Shown: positions 1 through 7,831, counted from the first letter of the stretch. The stretch is DNA of 25,697 bases from HGM11788 sp964654945 (GCA_964654945.1 CAZZLN010000024.1:1-25697), one strand, 5' to 3'. Made by a program: numbers and translations. The notes: generated by a model not told the origin, from the sequence alone.

Positions 1-22
1 GAGCAATGCTCGCCCCTACAAT

Positions 23-397
23 GTATCCCTCCACCGGCAGAGCCGGTCCCCCTCCATTGAATCGGAAAGACTTATCCGACAGAACGTAGTTCTGCTTTAT
101 AAGCCCTCCTTGCCTAAAGGAGGGAAGCAAATGCTCGCATTTGCAGGGAGGATATTACAAGGGTATTCTTTTTGAGGGACAGTTCTCACAAAATCTTGTA
201 TCCCTCCACCGGCAAAGCCGGTCCCCCTCCCTTTAGGCAAGGGAGGCATAAGGGTGTAGTTGCAAAGCCGGTCCCCCTCCATTGAATCGGAAAGATTAAT
301 CCGACAAGACGAAGGCTTGCATTTTACTTCGTAAAATGTTCTGATGCAGGGAGGATATTACAGGGAGTATTCTTTTTGAGGAACTGTCCCTGCAAGG
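23..397. repeat. Mosaic of short intergenic repeat units
   Basis: A 29-base unit beginning GCCGGTCCCCCTCC and ending AATCGGAAAGA occurs exactly at 42-70 and 267-295, and its first 14 bases recur at 217-230. A second unit, TGCAGGGAGGATATTACA, occurs exactly at 142-159 and 345-362, each followed by a GTATTCTTTTTGAG-like tail. GC-rich arms CCTCCTTGCCTAAAGGAGG (near 105-123) and CCTCCCTTTAGGCAAGGGAGG (226-246) form local palindromes. The composition is far more GC-rich than the neighbouring genes. The layout suggests one non-coding repeat family inserted or recombined several times, leaving partial copies. The open frame across 97-282 on the minus strand is made entirely of these repeats and is not called a gene. 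Confidence 0.8.
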
Positions 398-458
398 GAA
401 GCTTTTGATATAATAAAAATCAATAAAAAATCTTTATTAATATAATTATTTCTTTTTG

Positions 459-487
459 TTGATTTTAACCTGAAATAAATGTATAAT
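459..487 (+). promoter_or_regulatory. Promoter of the pectate lyase gene
   Basis: TTGATT at 459-464 and TATAAT at 482-487 are separated by exactly 17 bases. Transcription would start near 494, leaving a leader of about 27 bases before the TTG start codon at 521. Confidence 0.75.
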
Positions 488-520
488 TAAAATATATATT
501 CAAGTGAGGAGGTTATTTAA

Positions 521-3500
521 TTGAAAAGAAAATTAATATGCTTAACTCTTGCAGCATCAATGGTTTTCAGCAATATGGGTATTATTACTGCATTTGCAGA
601 TACAAATTGGCAGTCAGGCTGGACAGGTAAAGAAGGTGAAAATGATTTTGCCATAACCGTTGACGGCTCAACAGTTGTTATGGAAAACACAAAGGTAAAT
701 AACGGAAAATTTTCTAATGACGAGGACAGTATAATATATTATGCTAATGAGATTAGCTTAGATACGGATTTTTCGTTAAGTGCAAAGGTAAATATTGATG
801 CCTACAGTATGTTTGATGACAGCAGCAATTCTCAGCAGGGGTCAGTTGGTATTGGTGTTTTGGATTCCCTATATCATAAAGCAGATGATTTAAAATATGA
901 TGACGGAATTTATATTGGCAGCTATGGTGCTAAAAAAGATGCAGATATGGCTATAACTGCTGTTTCAAGAGCTAATTCTGCTGAAAAAACAATAGGCGAA
1001 GCTCTTTCTGACAGCTTTGCATCAAAAGGAGAAAATTTAGGCACATTTGAGCTTTCTATAAAAAAATCAGGCAATACATATACTTTAAGCTGTGATGATA
1101 AATCACAGACTATTGAAATGTCAGCATTCGAAGATGAAATTTATCCTTGCCTTTATATTGCAAGAAATGCAAAGGCAACATTCACTGATGTAAGCTTTGA
1201 GGTTATTACCAAAAAGGCTGTTTCACTTTCTGTTGAGGGCGATGTAAAGACAAAATATGTATATGGCGAAGATTTTGACACAACAGGCTTAAAGGGCATA
1301 GTTACTTATGATGACGGCTCTCAGGAGGAAACTGAAGATTTCCTTGTTAAAAATTTTAATTCAAAACAGCTTGGCACTCAAACAGTGACCCTTTCAAAGG
1401 GCGGAGCAGAAACAACAATCGATGTTGATGTTGAAAATCTTGAATGTACCTCTATTGAAGTTTTATATCCTCCAATTAAAACAACATATGCTAAAAATGA
1501 AGCATTGAGAACAGAGGGACTTGAGGTTCAGGCTGAATATTCAAACGGCACAAGCAAAATTCTTGAAGAAGGCGAATATACTCTTTCAATTTTAGGCAAT
1601 GAAGTTAAAGACGGAAGCAGGCTTAACTATGAGGGACGAAAAAATATAGAGGTTAAGCTCGTTACATCAAAGGGCTTGGTGTCTTCAAAATCAGACTCCT
1701 TTGCAATTGAAATAAGCGACAGCTTAATAAATAATATTACAGTTACAGCTCCTGTTAAAACAGTTTATTACTTAAACGATGAATTTGACCCAAGAGGTAT
1801 GGAGGTTTTGGCTGAGTTTAATACAAAATCAGGCAAACAAATTTCAGAAGCATTAAAGAGCGGTGAATACACTGTTTCAGGTTTTGACAGCCAATCAGCA
1901 GGCGAAAGGACAATAACTGTTTCTTCTGTTTCAAATCCTCAGGCTAAGGCAGAATTTAAAATTGAAGTTAAAGAAAAACAGCCACAGGGTATTGTTGTTA
2001 AAAAATATCCTAGAACAACTTATGCAGTTGGAGAAAGCTTTGATAATTCTGATATGACTGTTGTATTAATGTATGACAATGGTGACGAAGAAAATATTGA
2101 ATATACTGTTGATACTTCAAAATTCAGCAGTTTGGCAGCAGGCACAACTTCTGTAGTTATAAAAGCTGATGGTTATAAGGAGATTGAGCTTCCTGTAACA
2201 ATTGTTGAAACTATGGAAAATAAGTGGAGAGATTCACGCTTTGGTCAGGCAAGTGACTATGGCACTGCCGATGATACAAAGGTTACTGCTGAAGAATATG
2301 GTACGGTTAATGGCACAATTAATGTAAGAAACTGGAACGGTACCGGTAAGATTACTAATGACCAAGACGGTATGACCTATTATTTTACTTCTGTTAAGGC
2401 TGAAGATAATTTCAGGCTTACTGCTGATGTTAAAGTAAATAAATATCTTGAACACGATAATGATGACACCAAGAGAAACGGGCAGGAAGCTTTTGGTATT
2501 ATGATAAGAGATGCAGTTCCTCTTGAAAATGAAAATGGCGACATTGTTATAAATGAAGCTGATGCCAAGCATGATTCAGAAAACGTTGCAGTTCCTGCAA
2601 ACAGCGGTAAGGCTTTTGCTTCAAATATGGCTATATTAGGCGGCTATAGCGGTACCGGCTGGCCTACTGATCCGTCTAAGGCAAGCTATGAAAAAAATAA
2701 GGTTGTAAATAAAATAAATCTTCTTGTAAGAGAGGGTGTTGAAGCTATTGACGGCGGAGGCACAAGAATAGGACCTTATGCAGTCAGTTCGGATTTTCCA
2801 AAAGAGGGAAACAGCTACAAACTCACTATTGAGAGAATGAACGGCGGTATTTATACTAAGTGCTATAACTATCAGACAGAAGAAACAATTGAAAAATATT
2901 ATTATGATGACAGCTTCTTATTTACACAAAATCCTGATAATTATTATGTAGGCTTCTTTGGTGCCAGATGGGCAGATATTGATGTATCAAATGTAAGCTT
3001 TTATGAAACTGTAAAGGCTACTGACCAGACTATTGAAAGCTCTGAATCCCAAACAATAACCCCTCAGCTTACATTTAAAGAAAAAACCTATTCAACTGAT
3101 GATGAATATACCTTTAAACTTGGTCTTACATCAGGGGTAAAGGGCAGAGTTACCGTTATAATGAACAATACTGTTATTGCACAGGATCAGCCAATGGACA
3201 GCAGCACAGAGTTTACTGCTAAGCTTAATCCTGAATGTACAAACAAGCTTGTTGCAGTGTTTACTCCGTCAGATGCCTGCAATTTAACAAGCTATGAGCC
3301 TCTTACAGTTAAAGAAACAATTTATCAGAAGGCTGCAAATTCCGCTTCTGAAATTTATGCTTCTGTTGACGGCACATTTGAGGGCAAGGGTACCTATGAC
3401 AGTCCTTATGACCTTGACACAGCAGTTGGTATTCTTCAGGCGGGACAGACACTTATTCTTAAAGAGGGTGTCTATAACAGAGAAGAACCAATCACTATTT

Positions 3501-4426
3501 ATTTAGGTGATAACGGCAAGGAGGGTGCTTATAAGACTATTCAGGCAGAAGAAGGAAAGAGTGTTGTGCTTGACGGTCAGAAAAAGACTAATCTTGTGAG
3601 CCATTCAGGTGACTACTGGTATATAAAGAATATTGAGTTCAGAAATTCAGGCGATAATCTTAAGGCTTATCATCTTGGAGGCTCTTATAATGTAATTGAA
3701 GGCTGTGTATTCCACGATAATGGCGACTTAGGCTTCCAAATGAGCAGAGTCAGCGGTTCTCAGCCATATTGGCCTTGCTATAATCTTATTAAGGATTGTG
3801 AGTCATATAATAACTGCGACCCGTCAATGATTAATGCAGACGGTTTTGGTGCTAAGCTTACTGTCGGTGACGGAAATAAGTTTGTAAACTGTAAGTCACA
3901 TCATAATGTAGATGATGGCTGGGATTTATATACTAAGATGAATTCAGGCCCTATAGGCGTTGTTACACTTGAAAATTGTGAAGCATATAAAAACGGTTTA
4001 AGACTTAATGAAGACGGCACTGAAACTCCTTATGGTGCAGGCGGCAACAATGGCTTTAAAATGGGCGGAGAAAATGTTGGTGTTCAGCATATTCTTATAA
4101 ACTGCAAGACCTATGATAATCTTGCAAACGGACTTACTACAAATTATAATCCTGAAATTAAAATTGTTAATCTCAAGGCTTATAATAATGGTGCTGAAAA
4201 TATTAAGCTTTTTACCGATAAGGCTGATGAATATAATTATGATGTTTCAGGTGTTGTATCATATAATGGTGCTAAGCCTGATGAAATCGGCTCAGTTACA
4301 GTAAATTCTCAATATAAAAATGCTTCTGAAACTCCTCTTTTAAGTGAAATTAATTATTGGATTGGTGCAGACGGAAAATCTGTCAACTCAAAGGGTGAGG
4401 CTGCCACAGAAGATATGATTAAATAA
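521..4426 (+). CDS. Secreted multidomain pectate lyase, PL9 family
   Basis: This is a probable extracellular pectate lyase that cleaves polygalacturonate by calcium-dependent beta-elimination. It starts with TTG at 521, eight bases after GAGGAGG (506-512). Residues 1-26 form a signal peptide (basic MKRK, hydrophobic core, AFA before DTNW). Residues ~28-232 are a LamG-like beta-sandwich; ~235-565 hold four bacterial Ig-like group 3 type repeats (TYA.NE..TEGLEV and YAVGESFDNSDM type motifs); ~566-840 is a second LamG-like region resembling the first; ~850-930 another beta domain; ~937-1235 the right-handed beta-helix. The PL9 signatures are NADGFGAK (1105-1112) and DDGWDLY (1131-1137). By recalled comparison with Erwinia Pel9A, the calcium ligands would be D1107, D1131, D1132 and D1135, and the catalytic base K1180 in NNGFKMGG. 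There is no SLH or sortase motif, so it is probably released. The gene stands alone and no strong terminator follows. Confidence 0.88.
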   Translation: MKRKLICLTLAASMVFSNMGIITAFADTNWQSGWTGKEGENDFAITVDGSTVVMENTKVNNGKFSNDEDSIIYYANEISLDTDFSLSAKVNIDAYSMFDDSSNSQQGSVGIGVLDSLYHKADDLKYDDGIYIGSYGAKKDADMAITAVSRANSAEKTIGEALSDSFASKGENLGTFELSIKKSGNTYTLSCDDKSQTIEMSAFEDEIYPCLYIARNAKATFTDVSFEVITKKAVSLSVEGDVKTKYVYGEDFDTTGLKGIVTYDDGSQEETEDFLVKNFNSKQLGTQTVTLSKGGAETTIDVDVENLECTSIEVLYPPIKTTYAKNEALRTEGLEVQAEYSNGTSKILEEGEYTLSILGNEVKDGSRLNYEGRKNIEVKLVTSKGLVSSKSDSFAIEISDSLINNITVTAPVKTVYYLNDEFDPRGMEVLAEFNTKSGKQISEALKSGEYTVSGFDSQSAGERTITVSSVSNPQAKAEFKIEVKEKQPQGIVVKKYPRTTYAVGESFDNSDMTVVLMYDNGDEENIEYTVDTSKFSSLAAGTTSVVIKADGYKEIELPVTIVETMENKWRDSRFGQASDYGTADDTKVTAEEYGTVNGTINVRNWNGTGKITNDQDGMTYYFTSVKAEDNFRLTADVKVNKYLEHDNDDTKRNGQEAFGIMIRDAVPLENENGDIVINEADAKHDSENVAVPANSGKAFASNMAILGGYSGTGWPTDPSKASYEKNKVVNKINLLVREGVEAIDGGGTRIGPYAVSSDFPKEGNSYKLTIERMNGGIYTKCYNYQTEETIEKYYYDDSFLFTQNPDNYYVGFFGARWADIDVSNVSFYETVKATDQTIESSESQTITPQLTFKEKTYSTDDEYTFKLGLTSGVKGRVTVIMNNTVIAQDQPMDSSTEFTAKLNPECTNKLVAVFTPSDACNLTSYEPLTVKETIYQKAANSASEIYASVDGTFEGKGTYDSPYDLDTAVGILQAGQTLILKEGVYNREEPITIYLGDNGKEGAYKTIQAEEGKSVVLDGQKKTNLVSHSGDYWYIKNIEFRNSGDNLKAYHLGGSYNVIEGCVFHDNGDLGFQMSRVSGSQPYWPCYNLIKDCESYNNCDPSMINADGFGAKLTVGDGNKFVNCKSHHNVDDGWDLYTKMNSGPIGVVTLENCEAYKNGLRLNEDGTETPYGAGGNNGFKMGGENVGVQHILINCKTYDNLANGLTTNYNPEIKIVNLKAYNNGAENIKLFTDKADEYNYDVSGVVSYNGAKPDEIGSVTVNSQYKNASETPLLSEINYWIGADGKSVNSKGEAATEDMIK

Positions 4427-4445
4427 AAAGGGATTTTTATTGGAC

Positions 4446-4505
4446 AATACCTCCTGTATAATGAAGATAGAACAAATGTTCTAAATAAATTATATAGGAG
4501 GTATT
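4446..4505 (+). promoter_or_regulatory. SOS-type promoter/operator within a 60-base dyad
   Basis: TGTATAAT (4455-4462) is an extended -10 element. Seven bases later, AGAACAAATGTTCT (4469-4482) matches the Gram-positive LexA/DinR core GAAC-N4-GTTC. Flanking it, AATACCTCCTGTATA (4446-4460) is the reverse complement of TATATAGGAGGTATT (4491-4505) at 14 of 15 positions, and the remaining pair can be G-U. Both palindromes share the same centre, 4475.5. The right arm contains the AGGAGG ribosome site (4496-4501) of the next gene. In an RNA read through from the pectate lyase gene, the left arm would pair with and hide that site. RNA started at this promoter (near 4469) lacks the left arm, so the site would be free. 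The box and pairing are seen; LexA control is inferred. Confidence 0.75.
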
Positions 4506-4510
4506 ATTTT

Positions 4511-6592
4511 ATGATTAGTATTAAATTCAAGGCAGATGGTCAATGCCTTGAAAGAACAGACAAACTAAATCTGGTATCTTTTGCCAGAAATGAACTGTAT
4601 GCCGAATTTGAGCTTGGAAGCCAATGGCAGGATAAAGAGCCTGTTGTAGCTCAGTTTGGCAATAGAAATAAGGTATATGATATTTTTGTGGAAAACGGAA
4701 AATGTATTATACCATGGGAGGTGCTTCAGGAAAGAGGAGTGCTTTCTGTAGCACTTTTTGGCGGTGATTTGCTTTCAACCAACACTGTAAAAATCAGTAT
4801 TTTATCCTCAGGTGCTATAGGCGGACTTGTGCCGACAAAGGCAAGCCCCTCTGTTTACACATATCTGACTGATTTGGCTGAAAGTATGGAACAAAAGGTT
4901 AATGAAATTGCAGAGGGTGATTTTAACGGAAAGGAAATAAGGGCTGACAAAATTATTTTCTGTGAAGATGATGACGGCAATATAGGCTTTATTGAAATTG
5001 GTGACAAAACAGGAATACGAATACTTAATAATGTAGATAAAAATTCAGACTGGTTTATTAGAATTGGCGATGGTGAACCTGCAGAAGAAGTAAAAAACGG
5101 TATTCAGTTTGAAAATACAGGAGAATTTATTGTCAAAAATGAAAAAGCTGATATAATAAGGCTTACTCAGAAAAAAGGTGCCGAGAATATTATAAAAGGT
5201 AATGAAACCCTTAAAATTGTAAGTGATGATTCATATATCAGCTTTGATAGTGAAAGTGCAGGCATTACCTATACAGAGGCTGAATGGAATGACAATTTTA
5301 AACAGCTTAATATTAATACCGAAAAGGGTGTTAATATTCAGGCAAACAACAATTCGTATTTTCAGAGTGGTGAAAAGAAGCTTGTTATAGGCAACGATTT
5401 TAATACGGTTGAATTTAGAACTGACGGTGTTGCAAAATTTAAAAATACCGTAAATGCAAAGGATTATCTTGTGAATGGTACGCCGATTATGGATAATGTT
5501 GATAAAAGAATATCAGAAGCCATTGAGGAAAATAACAAAATGACATGGGAAAAGGTGCAGAAAATCATAAGGCTTGGACATGGGTCACAAGTTTTTCCTG
5601 TGGGAACACAATTAAAGTGCAGTCATAATGACTATGGTGAAATTGTGTGGGACGTTGTGGCTCATAATAATAATTCAGACCCTGCAGGAACTTATCAGTA
5701 TAGTATGACACTGTATACTCATAATGTAATAGACAAATTTGCTTTTGACAGTGCAGAAGCCTTATATTACTGCGAAACAGAGCTTAGTGCAGGTACATAC
5801 AATTTTACCCTGCCTGCCGGATTTTATGAAGACAAAGGCGGAGGCAAAACATATCAGTTTACTATTACACAAAATATTCCCCCGGGCGGTATTATTATGT
5901 TCCCTTGGGATACTACCAATAAGAATGCAGCAGATACTGCAATCAGAACATATTCTTCAAATTCTGATACTGCTGCTGTTGAAAGTGTATCCGTAACGGA
6001 AGGAAGTTCAGGCACAAATCTTGGTGCTGCCGATGGTACAGTCTCTAATATGAATTATATTGCCAGAGCTTCAGCAGGCTCAAGCAACTGGAAGGAATCA
6101 AATATCCGCTGTATTTTAAACAGTGACAAGGCAAAGGCTGATATGGTTTATTCTCAAACTAAATTTGACAGACCCCCATCAACTCTGATGAATGGTTTTA
6201 TGTATGGGCTTGACAGTGATTTTTTAAATGTAGTTGGAGAAGTCGACAATATTACGACAACAAATTCAATATATGAAACAGATGGCAATGTAAATAGTTT
6301 TTATGTTACAAGAGATAAATTCTGGCTGCCTTCTGTTACTGAAATTTTCGGAATAAAAGAAGGCAGTGGAGATGCTGATGTTTTGCAGGGTACTCAATTT
6401 GATTATTTTAAGGATTTAATAAATTCTGACAGAATTAAATATAAAGATAATATAGCTCTTAGTTATACTCTGCGTTCTACAGATACTCAATCCTGCCGAA
6501 GCTTCAGAGTAGTTACGGCTGAAGGTAGTTTAGCATCTTATGGTGCGGCTTTTAACAACGGTGGTCTTGCAGTAGCCTGTGCTATATATTAA
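4511..6592 (+). CDS. Phage tail-fibre-like protein with C-terminal variable (DUF6273/CLec) domain
   Basis: This is a probable receptor-binding tail fibre. Residues 1-105 resemble the BppU-like baseplate N-domain common in gut Firmicute phages (MISIKFKADGQ, YAEFELGSQWQ, VSVALFGG-like strands). Residues ~118-135 look coiled-coil, and ~140-330 are beta-rich shaft. From ~345 to 693 the pattern matches recalled DUF6273-type proteins: RLGHGSQVFPVGTQL, EIVWDVVAHN, GTYNFTLPAGF, TKFDRPPSTLMNGF, FWLPSVTEIFG, then YTLRS at 652-656 and an ending GGLAVACAIY. That last segment corresponds to the WWLRS...GVRPA end of C-type-lectin-like folds diversified by retroelements. ATG 4511 lies nine bases after AGGAGG. 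The gene is followed after 11 bases by a tail chaperone gene, and the stop codon abuts that gene's ribosome site. No capsid, terminase, integrase or other tail gene is in the window. Whether it serves a prophage, a tailocin or another particle elsewhere cannot be told. Confidence 0.75.
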   Translation: MISIKFKADGQCLERTDKLNLVSFARNELYAEFELGSQWQDKEPVVAQFGNRNKVYDIFVENGKCIIPWEVLQERGVLSVALFGGDLLSTNTVKISILSSGAIGGLVPTKASPSVYTYLTDLAESMEQKVNEIAEGDFNGKEIRADKIIFCEDDDGNIGFIEIGDKTGIRILNNVDKNSDWFIRIGDGEPAEEVKNGIQFENTGEFIVKNEKADIIRLTQKKGAENIIKGNETLKIVSDDSYISFDSESAGITYTEAEWNDNFKQLNINTEKGVNIQANNNSYFQSGEKKLVIGNDFNTVEFRTDGVAKFKNTVNAKDYLVNGTPIMDNVDKRISEAIEENNKMTWEKVQKIIRLGHGSQVFPVGTQLKCSHNDYGEIVWDVVAHNNNSDPAGTYQYSMTLYTHNVIDKFAFDSAEALYYCETELSAGTYNFTLPAGFYEDKGGGKTYQFTITQNIPPGGIIMFPWDTTNKNAADTAIRTYSSNSDTAAVESVSVTEGSSGTNLGAADGTVSNMNYIARASAGSSNWKESNIRCILNSDKAKADMVYSQTKFDRPPSTLMNGFMYGLDSDFLNVVGEVDNITTTNSIYETDGNVNSFYVTRDKFWLPSVTEIFGIKEGSGDADVLQGTQFDYFKDLINSDRIKYKDNIALSYTLRSTDTQSCRSFRVVTAEGSLASYGAAFNNGGLAVACAIY

Positions 6593-6603
6593 GGAGGTTT
6601 TTT

Positions 6604-6960
6604 ATGGATATTATTGTAAAAGATGAAAAAAGAATTGCTAAAATAGAAAATATTGCTGAAAAAATAAGGTCTGAATCCTATGATGCAATTGAAAAGGCTT
6701 ATAAAAATGCAGTTGCAGATAAAAATGAAGAAACTGCCGCAGAGCTTGCAAGAAAATTGAGAAACAAGCTTCTTGAAGAAAGTGATAAAGAGGTTGCATT
6801 TGACAGAATAGGCTTAAATACGGAAAATATAACATCATTTTTTAAAAATTTCAGTGATTTTTTAAAAAGTGATTTGGTCAAATACAGACAGGCTTTAAGG
6901 GATTTGCCAACACAGGAGGGTTTCCCCTTTGATGTTGAATTTCCTGCTAAGCCTGAGTGA
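6604..6960 (+). CDS. Phage tail fibre assembly chaperone-like protein
   Basis: This is a 118-residue, mostly helical, charged protein. Its C-terminal stretch, YRQALRDLPTQEGFPFDVEFPAKP (about 94-117), resembles the conserved tail of phage tail assembly chaperones, where an RxALRDxxxQxGFPxxVxWP pattern is typical. Such proteins fold or cap tail fibres and are encoded immediately downstream of them, as here. GGAGG at 6593-6597 is six bases before ATG 6604 and overlaps the fibre gene's stop region, so translation is probably coupled. A strong terminator follows at 6964-6989, which closes a two-gene unit. The N-terminal 90 residues are not recognised specifically. The length is close to that of DGR accessory protein Avd, but the C-terminal motif argues for a chaperone. 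Confidence 0.72.
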   Translation: MDIIVKDEKRIAKIENIAEKIRSESYDAIEKAYKNAVADKNEETAAELARKLRNKLLEESDKEVAFDRIGLNTENITSFFKNFSDFLKSDLVKYRQALRDLPTQEGFPFDVEFPAKPE

Positions 6961-6963
6961 TTT

Positions 6964-6989
6964 AAAGGTGCTTTAATGCACCTTTTTTT
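6964..6989 (+). terminator. Terminator of the tail-fibre/chaperone unit
   Basis: AAAGGTGC (6964-6971) pairs perfectly with GCACCTTT (6978-6985) around a TTTAAT loop, followed by a T run to 6989. It lies four bases after the chaperone stop codon. Confidence 0.9.
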
Positions 6990-7493
6990 GATATATGAAA
7001 TATGTCAATACAATTTTGGAAGTAAAACCGTAAAATCGGTTATTGAAGTAAAATGGCGGATAAGCTTCGCAAATTATGAGGGTTTGAAATTTTTTGAAAT
7101 TTAATTCTTCTATGATAAATTTTATATAATAAGTAGCAATTTTAAAAGTCTTGCTCCTTTATGTCATTATGTATGACATTACAAAAATTTTAACAGTGTT
7201 TTGTATTTTTTGTTTTACGCTGTAATTAACGTTCACTCCGGAAAATGCTGAAAGGTTTTCACCGGCGTAGATAACCCCGAAAGCAGGCTGCTTTTATCGT
7301 CGAATACGACAGGTGATGAGATTCATATATGTCTGTAGGAGTGGGAGCTTTATTCCCTTTATTATACAAAAGTTTGAGGGAAAATAGATATACATTGATG
7401 CTGTAGATGTGGATGAGGATAGTATAAGAGTGCTTAAGGCTTTACTCAGTCAATACACTGTTCAGCCGAGTTGTCGTAAAAACCAAGTAATTA
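6990..7493. other. Intergenic region with no convincing intact gene
   Basis: About 500 bases without a supported protein gene. A palindrome, ATGTCAT-N5-ATGACAT, sits at 7161-7179. At 7234-7343 several hairpins lie inside a possible closing stem (listed separately). Broken protein-like frames cross 7250-7480, for example residues reading VFTGVDNPESRLLLSS, then GALFPLLYKSLREN, then YIDAVDVDEDSIRVLKALLSQY in different frames. This could be a decayed gene, but no family is recognised. A 42-codon frame starting at 6977 has no ribosome site. Confidence 0.5.
7234..7343 (+). ncRNA. Possible structured RNA, unassigned
   Basis: CACTCC (7234-7239) can pair with GGAGTG (7338-7343). Inside this are possible hairpins GAAAA/TTTTC (7241-7245 with 7256-7260), AAGCA/TGCTT (near 7281-7294) and GTCG/CGAC (7299-7302 with 7307-7310). 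The arrangement resembles a multi-helix junction, and the stretch is more GC-rich than its surroundings. It matches no riboswitch or RNA consensus I could recall, and the helices are short enough to be chance. Confidence 0.25.
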
Positions 7494-7522
7494 TTTACAT
7501 TTGGCAATTTCTGCGGTATAAT
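7494..7522 (+). promoter_or_regulatory. Promoter of the small hydrophobic toxin mRNA
   Basis: TTTACA (7494-7499) and TATAAT (7517-7522) are spaced by exactly 17 bases. Transcription would begin near 7529, giving a leader of about 55 bases and an mRNA of about 295 bases that ends at the 7789-7823 terminator. Confidence 0.75.
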
Positions 7523-7584
7523 ATTTTTAAGCACTTTGCTAAAGGGTGGTTGGTCGAGCCTCTGTGAAAGGAGGTGAGACAGTT

Positions 7585-7707
7585 ATGACAGCTTTTGATG
7601 TTATTTGCTTCATATATGCAGTTAAATATTTTCTGTTTAAACTGCAGTGTTTAGTTGTAACTTTTAAGGTTTTACATAACAAAAAGAACCGCCCTGTTCG
7701 CAAATAG
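7585..7707 (+). CDS. Small hydrophobic peptide, candidate type I (holin-like) toxin
   Basis: This 40-residue ORF starts with ATG ten bases after GGAGG in AAAGGAGGTGA (7567-7577). It begins MTAFDVICFIYAVKYF, has one hydrophobic segment (about residues 5-32) interrupted by a few lysines, and ends in a basic tail, KKNRPVRK. A short hydrophobic span with a basic tail is the build of membrane-acting type I toxins such as the putative holin-like (Hol_Tox) peptides of Firmicutes. CCTC (7559-7562) can pair with GAGG (7571-7574), partly hiding the ribosome site, which is also typical of such toxins. The last nine codons lie in the hairpin that terminates the opposing antisense RNA. Toxicity is inferred; the peptide is more polar than classical members and might be weak or decayed. 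Confidence 0.62.
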   Translation: MTAFDVICFIYAVKYFLFKLQCLVVTFKVLHNKKNRPVRK

Positions 7708-7720
7708 GAAAGCGGTTCTT
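7681..7720 (-). terminator. Terminator of the antisense antitoxin RNA
   Basis: Read on the minus strand, AAGAACCGC (7720-7712) pairs perfectly over nine bases with GCGGTTCTT (7692-7684) and is followed directly by further T (7683-7681). On the plus strand the same hairpin has no T run, so it acts only in the minus direction. It lies over the 3' end of the toxin ORF. Confidence 0.8.
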
Positions 7721-7788
7721 AATGTGTAGGTGAAATTCCTACATAAATTTTTATCGCCAACCGACCATCTTTTAAATGGGTGCTGGGG

Positions 7789-7823
7789 AAAGGCGGGTAT
7801 TACTAGTACTCGCTTTTCTTTTT
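7789..7823 (+). terminator. Terminator of the toxin mRNA
   Basis: AAAGGCGGGTA (7789-7799) pairs with TACTCGCTTTT (7807-7817) over 11 bases, two of them wobble, around a seven-base loop, and is followed by CTTTTT to 7823. Confidence 0.75.
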
Positions 7824-7831
7824 GTACTTAC

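Larger units (their letters stand above)
7681..7825 (-). ncRNA. Antisense RNA, candidate type I antitoxin
   Basis: The minus strand has a near-consensus promoter at 7832-7860 and an intrinsic terminator at 7681-7720, bounding an RNA of about 145 bases that codes for no evident protein. It is fully complementary to the 3' half of the toxin mRNA, including the last nine codons and the whole 3' untranslated region. This convergent, 3'-overlapping layout is that of txpA/RatA and bsrG/SR4 in Bacillus. A short hairpin, TGTAGG/CCTACA (7725-7743), could be a pairing loop. The boundaries are predicted, not measured. Confidence 0.68.

Noticed and set aside
97..282. 61-codon open frame on the minus strand
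   Set aside because: It consists wholly of the intergenic repeat units and has no ribosome site.
4422..4441. Terminator after the pectate lyase gene
   Set aside because: AATAAAAA/TTTTTATT is an A/T-only eight-pair stem with no following T run; too weak to call.
6604..6960. DGR accessory protein Avd for the 118-residue protein
   Set aside because: Length and helical content fit, but the C-terminal YRQALRDLPTQEGFPF pattern fits tail assembly chaperones, and no reverse transcriptase follows.
6977..7105. 42-codon plus-strand frame beginning MHLFLIYEICQYN
   Set aside because: No ribosome site, and it starts inside the terminator hairpin.
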